From contig NZ_BMWB01000040.1 in the NCBI RefSeq assembly GCF_014651015.1, positions 1 to 47,010 on the forward strand: a stretch of 47,010 nt of DNA, written 5' to 3'. The notes under the pieces are model-generated. The model did no database searches, had not been told where the DNA came from, and was given only the letters and a program-made list of their open reading frames with translations. This document shows positions 1-9,627 of the stretch, piece by piece. The translations under genes and the position numbers were made by a program. Source of the stretch: Streptomyces xantholiticus (GTDB lineage Bacteria > Actinomycetota > Actinomycetes > Streptomycetales > Streptomycetaceae). Position 1 is the stretch's first letter. Every line of letters begins with the position of its first letter.

Positions 1-39
1 GAACTGACGCACCAGCAGCAGAAGTCACACAAAAACTAA
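1..39 (+). CDS. Possible C-terminal end of a gene that starts left of the window
   Basis: Reading from base 1 gives a short open stretch ending ELTHQQQKSHKN and then TAA at 37-39. A plausible intrinsic terminator follows at 74-101, which fits a gene ending here. Twelve codons are too few to identify a family, and an open frame this short can arise by chance. No function is proposed. Confidence 0.3.
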   Translation, partial: ELTHQQQKSHKN

Positions 40-73
40 CGATCAACTACTGGCGCAGGACACTAGCCGTGAG

Positions 74-101
74 ACGGGGTTGGCGTACGGCGCCCGTTTT
101 T
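74..101 (+). terminator. Intrinsic terminator with T-run
   Basis: ACGGG at 74-78 pairs with CCCGT at 93-97 around a G+C-rich inner part, and a run of T follows. It lies between the putative upstream gene end at 39 and the HAD gene, so it most likely terminates the upstream transcript. Confidence 0.55.
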
Positions 102-191
102 GTATCGTGTAGGAACAAAGTGGTTCCGCCCGTAAATCCCTGACCGGCGGGCGGAGCCGCTTGTTTCCCCTTCCCGAGTTTCGGAGCCCGT

Positions 192-848
192 ATGACGACC
201 GCCCTGACCGCTCGCGCCCTCCTGCTGGACATGGACGGCACCATCGTCAACTCCGACGCCGTGGTGGAGCGTGTCTGGCGGACCTGGGCGACCGAGCACG
301 GGCTGGACGCCGACGAGGCCCTCAAGGTCGTCCACGGCCGGCAGGGTCACGCCACTATGGCGGCGCTGCTCCCGGACCGCCCCATGGAGCAGAACCACGC
401 CGACAACCGCGTACTGCTCGCCCAGGAGACGGCCGACACCGACGGGGTGGTCCCCGTCGCCGGCGCCCCCGCCTTCATGGCCGCCGTCGCCAGGTTGCCG
501 CACGCCCTGGTGACCTCGGCCGACCTCGCACTGGCCACCGCGCGCATGAACGCGGCCGGGCTGCCGATGCCGGGGGTCCGGGTGACGGCCGAGTGCGTCG
601 GTGCGAGCAAGCCGGACCCCGAGGGCTTCCTCAAGGGCGCGGCCGAGCTGGGCTTCGCCCCTGAGGACTGCGTGGCGTTCGAGGACTCGGAGGCCGGCAT
701 CACGGCCGCCCGCGCGGCCGGCATGCGCGTGGTCGGCGTGGGACGCCGCGCCCTGGCGATGGCGCCGGACCTTCACGTACCGGACCTCACCCACCTCGCC
801 GTGACGGCACATGCGGACGGCACGATCGGGCTGAGCGTCACCGCCTGA
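192..848 (+). CDS. HAD-superfamily phosphatase (beta-phosphoglucomutase/sugar phosphatase type)
   Basis: A 218-residue cytosolic HAD hydrolase. All four HAD motifs are visible: the DMDGT nucleophile loop with Asp13 and Asp15, motif II VTSAD near residue 108, the Lys of GASKPDP, and the acidic motif IV FEDSEAG. The region after the first motif looks like the helical cap of the beta-PGM/GPP/phosphoglycolate subfamily, so a small sugar phosphate is the likely substrate; the sequence does not say which. The ATG at 192 has GGAG at 183-186 with good spacing. It converges with the TMEM165-type gene. Confidence 0.85.
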   Translation: MTTALTARALLLDMDGTIVNSDAVVERVWRTWATEHGLDADEALKVVHGRQGHATMAALLPDRPMEQNHADNRVLLAQETADTDGVVPVAGAPAFMAAVARLPHALVTSADLALATARMNAAGLPMPGVRVTAECVGASKPDPEGFLKGAAELGFAPEDCVAFEDSEAGITAARAAGMRVVGVGRRALAMAPDLHVPDLTHLAVTAHADGTIGLSVTA

Positions 849-921
849 GACGTGCCGCCCGGTCAGCAGCCCTGACTGTCGACCGCCGTGACCCGGGCCG
901 GTTCGGGCCCGTCCATCGAGA

Positions 922-1506
922 TCAGCCGGTGATCGCTTCGAAGAGGCTGAAGCCGGCCAGTGCCAGCATCAGGCACGCCGCGACCTTGGTGATCAGCTTG
1001 AGCGGCACGTACTTCATCAGTGTCCGCCCGCCCAGGATCCCGATGCCCGCGACCGTCCAGAGCGCCAGCACCGCGCCGACGCCGACCGAGACGGGGTTGT
1101 CGTACCGGGCAGCAAGGTTGGCGGTCATGATCTGGGTCAGGTCGCCGAACTCGGCGACGAGGATGAGCATGAAGCCCGCCCCGGAGACCTTCCAGAAGGA
1201 CTGGTCGGCCGGGGCCTTGACGATCTCCTCCTCGTCGTCGCCCTTCTTCAGCAGCAGCATCAGGGCGCCTGCGAGGAACAGGACGCCCACCACGGCCTGC
1301 ACGAGGCGGTGCGGCAGCAGGGTCAGCACGCTGCCCGCCGCGATGGCGAGCGCGACATGGACGGCGAAGGCGGCCGCGACGCCGGCGAGGACGTAGGAGG
1401 CGCGGTAACGGGTTCCCAGCATCAGACCGGCGAGCGCGGTCTTGTCGGGCAGTTCGGCGAGGAAGACGACGCCGAAGGTGATCGCCATGACGGTGAAGCT
1501 GATCAC
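922..1506 (-). CDS. TMEM165/GDT1 (UPF0016) family transporter, probable Mn2+ exporter
   Basis: A 194-residue integral membrane protein with two copies of the family motif: ELPDKT near residue 18 and EFGDLT near residue 118, each followed by hydrophobic segments (about six in total). An acidic cytosolic linker (KKGDDEEEIVK) separates the halves. Family members (GDT1, TMEM165, bacterial MneA/MneP-type proteins) move Mn2+ or Ca2+ out of the cytosol. The GTG start at 1506 has GAGG just upstream. A manganese riboswitch precedes the gene, which strongly supports Mn2+ as the physiological substrate. Confidence 0.88.
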   Translation of the reverse strand: MISFTVMAITFGVVFLAELPDKTALAGLMLGTRYRASYVLAGVAAAFAVHVALAIAAGSVLTLLPHRLVQAVVGVLFLAGALMLLLKKGDDEEEIVKAPADQSFWKVSGAGFMLILVAEFGDLTQIMTANLAARYDNPVSVGVGAVLALWTVAGIGILGGRTLMKYVPLKLITKVAACLMLALAGFSLFEAITG

Positions 1507-1604
1507 GGGTGAAACCTCAATCGGTCGGGCGCGGCCCTGCCGAGAGTCCTGAGCGTTTCAGGGGTCGCTTCGGCACGACAGCGCCATGAACACATGCATG
1601 GGCA

Positions 1605-1756
1605 CTGCTGCCGAAGGTCTCGCCGACGGGCCTCTGTCCTTCCTGACGAGGACCTCGGTGGACGAGGACCTCTGTGACGAGGCCGCCTCCGGGCGCCGGC
1701 CGGGCACGAGGCCCAGCAGTATGTCGACGGTCCGGCGAAGAGCTACTCCCCTTCTG
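1605..1756 (-). promoter_or_regulatory. yybP-ykoY manganese riboswitch
   Basis: On the minus strand the leader contains GAAGGGGAGTAGC (about 1755-1742), then ACATACT (about 1724-1718), and ends with GAGACCTTCGGC (about 1621-1610). These are the conserved L1, L3 and closing segments of the yybP-ykoY aptamer, with GAAGG pairing CCTTC as P1. About 100 bases separate it from the GTG at 1506. Known members switch on Mn2+ exporters when Mn2+ binds, which matches the downstream gene. Confidence 0.85.
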
Positions 1757-1791
1757 CGCGGCCCAGCGTACGCGATGCGCCCTGACGGCCG

Positions 1792-2544
1792 TCAGGGCCC
1801 TTGGTCCGGGAGCGTGCGGTGCAGCCGTCCCCTCGCCACCAGTTCCAGCACCAGCGACACCGCGACCGCCTGCACCGCCATCAGCGCCACCAGCACGAAC
1901 AGCTGGACCGCCCCCGCCTCCACCGGTGACGCGCCGCCCAGCAGCATGCCGACGAACGCGCCCGGAAGGGTGACGAGGCCCACGGTCCTGGTCTGGTCGA
2001 GGCCCGGGAGCAGCGCGTCGGAGGCCGGGGTCCTGGCCACCTCGAGGCGGGCGTCACGGTCGCCAAGACCGAGGGCCAGGCCGGCCTCCACCTCGCCGCG
2101 GCGCTGCTCCAGCTCGTCCAGCGCCCGCCGGCCGCCGACCGCCGTCACGGTCAGGGCACCGCCGATGAGGATGCCGGTCACGGGGATGAGGGTGATGCCC
2201 TTCACCGGGACCAGTCCGGTGAGCAGCAGCGCCGTCACGGCGGGCAGCACCCCCGCGGCGATCGGCAGACCGGCCCACCACCAGGTGCCGTTGGCGGTGA
2301 TGCGCCGGCCCGCGGTGCGGACGGCGACCGCGTACATGAGGACGAGGAAGGCGAGCAGCAGCGGAACGGAGCGGACGACCCAGCCGATCGCGGCGGACAC
2401 GGCGGCGAGTTGGACGGCGGCGCGTACGCCCGCGACGGCGATCTCGCGCGAACGCCCCAGGTGGGCAAGGGCCGCGACACTCGCCGCGGCAACCAGGAGG
2501 ACGGCCAGTACGGCCCCGAGGGTGAGGTTGACCGGCAGGAGCAC
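1792..2544 (-). CDS. UPF0014 (FetB-like) ABC transporter permease
   Basis: A 250-residue polytopic membrane protein. It shows the family hallmarks GILIGGALT near residue 145 and the cytosolic run RTPASDALLPGLDQTRTVGL followed by VTLPGAFVGMLLGGASP, as in E. coli FetB, an iron exporter subunit. FetB normally pairs with the ATPase FetA, and no ATPase gene lies next to this one, so the partner must be elsewhere or absent. A metal role is inferred from the family and from the adjacent Mn-controlled gene. The start at 2544 gives the usual N-terminal membrane segment. Confidence 0.8.
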   Translation of the reverse strand: MLLPVNLTLGAVLAVLLVAAASVAALAHLGRSREIAVAGVRAAVQLAAVSAAIGWVVRSVPLLLAFLVLMYAVAVRTAGRRITANGTWWWAGLPIAAGVLPAVTALLLTGLVPVKGITLIPVTGILIGGALTVTAVGGRRALDELEQRRGEVEAGLALGLGDRDARLEVARTPASDALLPGLDQTRTVGLVTLPGAFVGMLLGGASPVEAGAVQLFVLVALMAVQAVAVSLVLELVARGRLHRTLPDQGP

Positions 2545-2710
2545 GCGCCAACCCTACGACGCCTCAGGGATCGTGCCGGTGCGTCAGAACCCTTGATGTG
2601 ACGTGCCCATGTCGCCACTCTGTTACCTGGCGCCCATCCCCAGTCAACTTGGCGCCACCAGCATGGCCACGTCAGGAAGGCCAAGCTCCCCCCACTTCAG
2701 AGGAGTTCAC

Positions 2711-3385
2711 ATGTCAGGTGTCTACGCGCGTCGAAGCCGCGGTGCCGGCGCCGCTGCCCGCCGAACAGCCGTGCTCGCCGCCGCCTCGGCGCTCGCCACG
2801 ACCGGACTGCTGGCCACCGCCCCCACCGCGCAGGCCGCACCGCCCACCCCCGTCAGCGCCTCCACCGCCCGCAGCTACCTCAGCCAGCTGACGGTCTCCG
2901 CGGAGGGCTCCTCCTCCGGCTACAGCCGCGACCTCTTCCCGCACTGGATCACCCAGTCGGGCACCTGCAACACCCGCGAGGTCGTCCTGAGCCGCGACGG
3001 CTCGAACGTCCAGCAGGACTCCAGCTGCGCGGCGGTCAGCGGAAGTTGGTACTCCCCCTACGACGGCGCCACCTGGTACGCGGCCTCCGACGTCGACATA
3101 GACCACATCGTCCCGCTCGCGGAGGCGTGGCGCTCCGGCGCGAGCAGTTGGACCACCTCCACGCGCCAGCAGTTCGCCAACGACCTGACCCGCCCGCAGC
3201 TGATCGCCGTCACGGACAACGTCAACCAGTCCAAGGGCGACCAGGATCCGGCGGAGTGGATGCCGCCGCGGAGCTCGTACCACTGCTACTACGCGCGGAT
3301 GTGGGTGCACACGAAGTACTACTGGAACCTGAAGGTCGACCCCGCGGAGAAGAGCGCGCTGCAGTCGGTCCTGAACGGCTGCTGA
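2711..3385 (+). CDS. Secreted HNH-family nuclease (DUF1524 type)
   Basis: A 224-residue exported protein. Residues 1-42 form a signal peptide: Arg-rich start, hydrophobic core, and a likely cut after AQA. The nuclease core carries IDHIVPLAEAW at 130-140, with the catalytic DH, and a later Asn-containing DNVNQSKGDQDPAEW segment, as in Streptomyces extracellular HNH proteins. Four Cys (86, 106, one near 199, the C-terminal one) could form two disulfides outside the cell. I chose ATG 2711 because GAGGAG lies just before it; an upstream in-frame ATG at 2603 would bury the signal peptide. A role in scavenging DNA outside the cell is inferred. Confidence 0.85.
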   Translation: MSGVYARRSRGAGAAARRTAVLAAASALATTGLLATAPTAQAAPPTPVSASTARSYLSQLTVSAEGSSSGYSRDLFPHWITQSGTCNTREVVLSRDGSNVQQDSSCAAVSGSWYSPYDGATWYAASDVDIDHIVPLAEAWRSGASSWTTSTRQQFANDLTRPQLIAVTDNVNQSKGDQDPAEWMPPRSSYHCYYARMWVHTKYYWNLKVDPAEKSALQSVLNGC

Positions 3386-3419
3386 CACCTCCCCCACGAG
3401 GGGCCCTTCGCGAACCGGG

Positions 3420-3480
3420 CTCCTCCCCGGACGCCGGCGGGGCCGACACATCAGCCCCGCCGCCCTTCGAGGGGGAGGAG
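3420..3480 (+). terminator. Long G+C-rich hairpin after the HNH gene
   Basis: CTCCTCCCC (3420-3428) pairs with GGGGGAGGAG (3471-3480), and inside it CGGCGGGGC (3435-3443) pairs with GCCCCGCCG (3454-3462). This two-tier stem has no T-run, as is common in Streptomyces. It sits 35 bases after the HNH stop and before the PhoD gene. Confidence 0.6.
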
Positions 3481-3592
3481 CAGGGAAGGCGCACCGCGCC
3501 CACCGCAAGGACACGCAGATCGGCGGAACCCCTCCGGCCCCCTCCCTCGTTCCGTACCGTACGGGGGCGACAGGCCACTGGAAGGGGCACAC

Positions 3593-5290
<1,698 letters not shown>

Positions 5291-5568
5291 CGGGACAGCT
5301 CCCGGGCCTCCTGCATCCCGTACGCGACCGGCCCGGGCGGCCCCGACGGGATCGAGCACCGATTTCCGGCCAAACCGCGGTGCGCCTGGCCGGCAGGACC
5401 ACCCCGGGCCGGGCGCCCGCTATTCCGTGTGCCGTGTCACGAAACCGGGTGGACGCCGCAACACTCCACGTCGGGGGATGTACCGGCGCCCGGTTCCGCG
5501 CTTTCGCGCAGGCGGACACCGGACGTCGAAAAGTGGAACCCTCGGCCAAAACCAGCCGCCCGCCGAAT

Positions 5569-5607
5569 GTTGAACTTGCAAGTACTGATTAGGTCTGCCT
5601 AACCTGT
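5569..5607 (+). promoter_or_regulatory. doxX promoter with iron-box-like site and a TTGAA/TTGCAA motif
   Basis: TTAGGTCTGCCTAACCT (5589-5605) closely fits the IdeR/DmdR iron box (TTAGGTnAGnCTnACCTAA), with one core mismatch and two at the 3' edge. Just upstream, GTTGAACTTGCAAG (5569-5582) includes the perfect palindrome ACTTGCAAGT. A possible promoter is TTGCAA (5576-5581) with TAACCT (5600-5605), 18 bases apart, so the iron box would cover the -10. The rest of the gap 5291-5568 shows no gene. Confidence 0.55.
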
Positions 5608-5650
5608 GACCCCTCATCGGTTCTGTCCCCGAAACCGAAGGAGCCACAAC

Positions 5651-6118
5651 GTGGCCACCCCCGCACTTCCCGCCCGCCTGAACCAGGCCCAGCCGTATGC
5701 GCTCGGTCTCTTCCGCGCCGTCGTGGGCCTGCTGTTCCTCTGCCATGGAGCCGCGTCGCTGTTCGGCGTCCTCGGCGGCGCCATGGGCGGTGGCACCATC
5801 CCGGCCGGCACCTGGCCCGGCTGGTACGCCGCGGTGATCCAGCTGGTCGGCGGCGCCCTGGTGATGCTCGGCCTCGGCACCCGCAGTGCGGCGTTCGTCG
5901 CCTCCGGTTCGATGGCGTACGCGTACTTCAAGGTGCACCAGCCCGAATCGCTGTTCCCGCTTCAGAACGGCGGCGAGGCCTCGGCGATGTTCTGCTGGGC
6001 GTTCCTGCTGCTGGTCTTCACCGGCCCCGGCGCCCTGGCGCTGGACCGGCTGTTCGCGCCGCGCGGTACCGCCCGCCCGGCGGAGCAGCCGGAGGAGCGG
6101 GCGACGGCGGCCGCCTGA
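5651..6118 (+). CDS. DoxX family membrane protein
   Basis: A 155-residue membrane protein with four predicted hydrophobic segments and the DoxX-type pattern: ALGLFRAVVGLLFLCHG at the first helix, then WYAAVIQLVGGALVMLGLGT, and later AYFKVHQPESLFPLQNGGE before the last helix. DoxX proteins are linked to redox and thiol stress in actinobacteria; the exact reaction is not established. I chose GTG 5651 because GAAGGAG lies 7-8 bases upstream; the ATG at 5606 lies inside the leader. The iron-box-like site suggests induction when iron is low. Confidence 0.85.
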   Translation: MATPALPARLNQAQPYALGLFRAVVGLLFLCHGAASLFGVLGGAMGGGTIPAGTWPGWYAAVIQLVGGALVMLGLGTRSAAFVASGSMAYAYFKVHQPESLFPLQNGGEASAMFCWAFLLLVFTGPGALALDRLFAPRGTARPAEQPEERATAAA

Positions 6119-6134
6119 CCCTCCGACAGTCCCT

Positions 6135-6176
6135 GGCGCCCGGCCCCTTCGTCATGGAGACGAGGGGCCGGGCGCC
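6135..6176 (+). terminator. Strong hairpin terminator after doxX
   Basis: GGCGCCCGGCCCC (from 6135) pairs with GGGGCCGGGCGCC (to 6176), and the stem continues as CGTC/GACG around a five-base loop. It starts 16 bases after the doxX stop. Confidence 0.8.
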
Positions 6177-6349
6177 CTCGTGTCTCGTCACGCTCCCGTC
6201 CGTACGGGCGGTTTCCGCCCGGTGACGGACCGGGGAACGCCCCCTGTCGATCTCCGAGAGCGCCCGGGCGTACGCTGTACAGCTGTCCGGCCGCCCTGCC
6301 TCTCCCTCCCGCGAGAGCCGTGGCCTTGCGACGAACGGGGAGAGTCAAG

Positions 6350-7009
6350 GTGCTCGAGAGCATTGGGTCGCTGACGGGCAGCCCATGGATCTACGCCGTC
6401 GTGGCGGTGTCCGTACTTCTCGACGTGTTCCTGCCTGTACTGCCCAGCGGAGTGCTGGTGATCACGGCCGCCACGGCGGCCGCCGCGGGATCCACCGCAG
6501 GCGCGGCCGGCACCGCCGCGGTCGCGGCCGGCCAAGTTCCGCGCGAGGTGCCCTCGCTGCTGGTCCTCGTGCTGTGCGCGGCGACCGCCTCCGTGCTCGG
6601 CGACCTGGTCGCCTACCGCCTCGCCTGGCGCGGCGGGGACCGGCTCGACCGGGCCATCGCCCGCTCGCGCCGGCTGACCAGAGCACAGGAACGTCTCGGC
6701 ACCGCGCTCAGCCGTGGCGGCGGCGCGCTCGTCGTCATCGCGAGGTTCGCGCCGGCCGGCCGCTCGGTCGTCTCTTTGGGTGCGGGGGCCGCGCACCGCA
6801 AGGTGAAGGAGTTCCTGCCGTGGTCCGCCCTGGCCGGTGTGGCCTGGGCCGGATACGCCGTCGGGCTCGGCTGGTTCGGCGGCCAGTGGCTCGGCGCGAG
6901 CTGGATCGGCGCGGCCGTGTCCGTACTCGCGCTGTTCGGCGCAGGGTCCCTCGCGGCCTACGTCATGCGGCGTCCGGCTGCGGCGCCGGCCCCTGAGCCG
7001 GTTGCCTAG
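6350..7009 (+). CDS. DedA family (VTT domain) membrane protein
   Basis: A 219-residue DedA/SNARE-associated-type membrane protein. An N-terminal hydrophobic hairpin (VVAVSVLLDVFLPVLPSGVL) is followed by the central DedA region with GDLVAYRLAWRGG and the re-entrant RFAPAGRSVVSLGAGAAH stretch near residue 140, then two C-terminal helices. DedA proteins help flip or recycle lipid carriers such as undecaprenyl phosphate and phosphatidylethanolamine. I chose GTG 6350 because GGGGAGAG ends six bases before it. The 3' end overlaps the convergent DUF2277 gene by 47 bases. Confidence 0.82.
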   Translation: MLESIGSLTGSPWIYAVVAVSVLLDVFLPVLPSGVLVITAATAAAAGSTAGAAGTAAVAAGQVPREVPSLLVLVLCAATASVLGDLVAYRLAWRGGDRLDRAIARSRRLTRAQERLGTALSRGGGALVVIARFAPAGRSVVSLGAGAAHRKVKEFLPWSALAGVAWAGYAVGLGWFGGQWLGASWIGAAVSVLALFGAGSLAAYVMRRPAAAPAPEPVA

Positions 7010-7277
7010 CGCCCCTCGCCCCGCGCTTCGCGTCGGCCGTACGGGCGGCCTGACCGGCGCGCCCGCCCGAGCCGCGTACCTCGAGGCCGTCGAGGAGTCT
7101 GCGGGTCGCCGCCGCCATCTCCTCGACGGCCTGCTCGAAGACCTCGCGGTTGTGCGCGGCGGGGGCCCGGAAGCCCGAGACCTTGCGCACGTACTGCAGG
7201 GCGGCGGCCCGGATGTCCTCCTCGGTGGCCTCTTCGAGGAGGACGGGCGGACGGAGAGTCTTGATGCTGCGGCACAT
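6963..7277 (-). CDS. DUF2277 domain protein
   Basis: A 104-residue protein starting MCRSIKTLRPP, followed by ATEEDIRAAALQYVRKVSG, the DUF2277 signature. After residue 70 comes a basic, low-complexity tail (GRAGQAARTADAKRGARGARQ) that lies largely in the overlap with dedA. Members are small predicted cytosolic proteins of unknown function; the conserved N-terminal Cys near a basic patch is the main feature. The family start MCR fixes the ATG at 7277. GGAGG lies only one base before that ATG, so the usual spacing is missing. Confidence 0.8.
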   Translation of the reverse strand: MCRSIKTLRPPVLLEEATEEDIRAAALQYVRKVSGFRAPAAHNREVFEQAVEEMAAATRRLLDGLEVRGSGGRAGQAARTADAKRGARGARQPAQGPAPQPDAA

Positions 7278-7431
7278 GCCTCCAGTGTGCCGCGCGCCAC
7301 TGACAGGCGGCGGGAAGCGGCCGCGAGGGCCCTGTGACACCGCGGGTAACCAGGGGGCCCGCGAGGGCCCTCCCCGATGGCCAGTAGAGTGCGGATCCGT
7401 CCCCTGCCGTCCGTCGACGAGGTACCGCTCC

Positions 7432-8670
7432 GTGATCCCCGCACCACGCTCACCGGCAGTATTGGTCATCGGGATCGGCGCGGACGGCCGGCCCGGACTG
7501 TCTCAGGCCGCGCAGGAGGCGCTGCGCGACGCGGAGGTCGTCATCGGCGGGGCACGGCAGTTGGAGCTGCTGCCCGCGGAGTGCCCCGCGGAGCGCGTGA
7601 CCTGGCCGAGCCCGCTGCGGCCCGCCGTCGCCGGGCTGCTCGCCGCGTACGAGGGCCGCAGGCTCGCGGTGCTGGCCAGTGGCGACCCGATGTTCTACGG
7701 CATCGGCCGCGCGCTGGCCGAGGAGCTCGGCCCGGACGCCCTGCACGTCCTCCCGCATCCCTCCTCCGTCTCGTACGCCTGCGCCCGGCTCGGCTGGCCC
7801 GTCGAGGACACCCAGGCCGTCACGCTCGTCGGCCGTCCCCTCGGGCAGCTGGCCGCCGCACTCCACGACGGGCGCCGGCTGCTGGTGCTCAGCGCCGGAG
7901 CGGACACACCCGCCGACGTGGCGGCGCTGCTGCGGGACCGGGGCTTCGGCCGGACCCGGATGCGGGTCCTCGAACAACTCGGCGCGACCGCCGAGCGTGT
8001 CGTGGACGGCCACGCAGCGGACTGGAGCACGGCGCCCGGCGACCCGCTCAACGTCGTCGCGCTCGAATGCCGCCGCGACGAGGGCGCGTTGCGGCTCTCA
8101 GCCGTACCCGGCCTGCCCGACGAGGCGTACGAGCACGACGGGCAGCTCACCAAACGCCACATCCGCGCGGCGACGCTCGCCGCGCTCGCGCCCGCGCCCG
8201 GCGAACTGCTGTGGGACATCGGCGGCGGCTCAGGCTCCATCGCGATCGAGTGGATGCGCACGCACCCCTCCTGTCGCGCCGTCACCGTCGAACGCGACCC
8301 GGTGCGGGCCGCGCGCATCGCCCGTAACGCCGACACGCTGGGCGTGCCCGCGCTGCGTGTCGTCACCGGGGCGGCTCCGAACTCGCTGACCGGACTGCCG
8401 GTACCCGACGCGGTGTTCATCGGCGGCGGGCTCACCGCTCCCGGGCTCCTGGACGCCTGCTGGGCCGCACTGCCGCCCGGCGGGCGCCTCGTCGCCAACA
8501 CCGTGACCCTCGAGTCGGAGGCAGTGCTGGCCGGGCGCCACGCACGCCACGGCGGCGAACTCGTCCGGCTGGCCGTCTCGCACGCCGTCCCCGTCGGCGG
8601 CTTCACCGGCTGGCGCCAGGCCATGCCCGTCACCCAATGGTCCGTCACCAGAGCAGGAGATCCGACATGA
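7432..8670 (+). CDS. cbiE/cbiT (cobL): Bifunctional precorrin-6Y methyltransferase/decarboxylase (CobL; CbiE-CbiT fusion)
   Basis: A 412-residue fusion for corrin-ring C5 and C15 methylation with decarboxylation at C12. The CbiE half (about 1-215) has the tetrapyrrole methylase pattern VIGIGADG at the start and VLASGDPMFYGIG near residue 85. The CbiT half (about 225-412) is a Rossmann SAM methyltransferase with LLWDIGGGSGSIAIEW near residue 262. I chose GTG 7432 since VIGIGADG must lie near the N-terminus and GAGG lies upstream. Its TGA overlaps the ATG of cobM (ATGA), so the two are translationally coupled. Confidence 0.92.
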   Translation: MIPAPRSPAVLVIGIGADGRPGLSQAAQEALRDAEVVIGGARQLELLPAECPAERVTWPSPLRPAVAGLLAAYEGRRLAVLASGDPMFYGIGRALAEELGPDALHVLPHPSSVSYACARLGWPVEDTQAVTLVGRPLGQLAAALHDGRRLLVLSAGADTPADVAALLRDRGFGRTRMRVLEQLGATAERVVDGHAADWSTAPGDPLNVVALECRRDEGALRLSAVPGLPDEAYEHDGQLTKRHIRAATLAALAPAPGELLWDIGGGSGSIAIEWMRTHPSCRAVTVERDPVRAARIARNADTLGVPALRVVTGAAPNSLTGLPVPDAVFIGGGLTAPGLLDACWAALPPGGRLVANTVTLESEAVLAGRHARHGGELVRLAVSHAVPVGGFTGWRQAMPVTQWSVTRAGDPT

Positions 8671-9416
8671 CCGTGTACTTCATCGGTGCGGGCCCCGGCG
8701 CCGCCGACCTGATCACCGTCCGCGGCGCGCGTACGCTCGCGTCGTGCGGCGTCTGCCTCTACGCCGGGTCCCTCGTCCCGCGCGAACTCCTCGCGGAGTG
8801 CCCGCCGGACGCCCGCCTGATCGACACCGCACGGCTCGACCTGGACGCCATCACCGCGGAGGTCGTCCGCGCCCACGAGGAGGGCCACGACGTGGCCCGG
8901 CTGCACTCGGGCGACCCGTCGGTCTTCAGCGCCGTCGCCGAGCAGATGCGGCGCCTGGACTCGGCAGGCGTGCCGTACGAGATCGTCCCGGGCGTCCCCG
9001 CGTTCGCGGCGGCGGCCGCGGCGCTGAAGCGCGAGCTCACGGTCCCGACCGTCGGCCAGACGGTGATCCTCACGCGCATCGCCCAGCAGGCGACGCCCAT
9101 GCCGGACGGCGAGGACCTGGCCACCCTCGGCCGCAGCGGCGCACTCCTCGTACTCCACCTCGGCGCGCGCTACGCCGACCGGATCGTGTCCGAGCTCCTC
9201 CCCCACTACGGCGCCGACTGCCCGGCCGCGGTGGTGGCGATGGCCAGCCGCCCGGAAGAACTCGTGCTGCGCGGAACGCTGGAGGACATCGCGTCCCAGG
9301 TGAAGGCGGCGGGCGTGACGCGCACGGCAGTCATCCTGGTCGGCCGCGTTCTGGCGGCGACCGGATTCCGCGACAGCCATCTGTACTCGCCGGAGCGCGA
9401 CCGCCACGTCTGCTGA
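8667..9416 (+). CDS. cobM: Precorrin-4 C11-methyltransferase
   Basis: A 249-residue SAM-dependent methyltransferase acting on C11 of precorrin-4. It begins VYFIGAGPGAADLITVRGA, the tetrapyrrole methylase N-terminal signature, and carries RLHSGDPSVF near residue 80, the second SAM loop. The length is normal for CobM/CbiF. It overlaps cbiET by four bases (ATGA at 8667-8670) and so forms a two-gene unit. It converges with cbiD. Confidence 0.92.
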   Translation: MTVYFIGAGPGAADLITVRGARTLASCGVCLYAGSLVPRELLAECPPDARLIDTARLDLDAITAEVVRAHEEGHDVARLHSGDPSVFSAVAEQMRRLDSAGVPYEIVPGVPAFAAAAAALKRELTVPTVGQTVILTRIAQQATPMPDGEDLATLGRSGALLVLHLGARYADRIVSELLPHYGADCPAAVVAMASRPEELVLRGTLEDIASQVKAAGVTRTAVILVGRVLAATGFRDSHLYSPERDRHVC

Positions 9417-9583
9417 GCCGGCCGAGCACACAGGACAGGGCCGCGCGCCGCGCCGCAGGACACGAACCGGGCCGCGCCCCGAAACGCGCCCGCGCCCACG
9501 GGACGTCACGCGCACGGTCCCGGCGGGGCCCGACCGCCGCCCGCCCAAGGGCCACGCCCTCGAAGCGTGAACCCGGTGCGCCG

Positions 9584-9613
9584 CCCTCCCCCATGGCTCT
9601 TCGGGCATGGGAG
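9584..9613. terminator. Hairpin between convergent cobM and cbiD
   Basis: CCTCCCCCATG (9584-9594) faces CATGGGAGG (9605-9613) with a two-base bulge and a TTCG-containing loop. It resembles the CTCCCCCA-type palindromic units scattered through Streptomyces intergenic regions, and its position suits a bidirectional terminator. The remainder of 9417-9627 shows no gene. Confidence 0.5.
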
Positions 9614-9627
9614 GTGCCCCCATCGGG

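Noticed and set aside
2603..2710. Upstream ATG 2603 as start of the secreted HNH protein
   Set aside because: It would place 36 extra residues before the signal peptide and lacks the GAGGAG that precedes ATG 2711.
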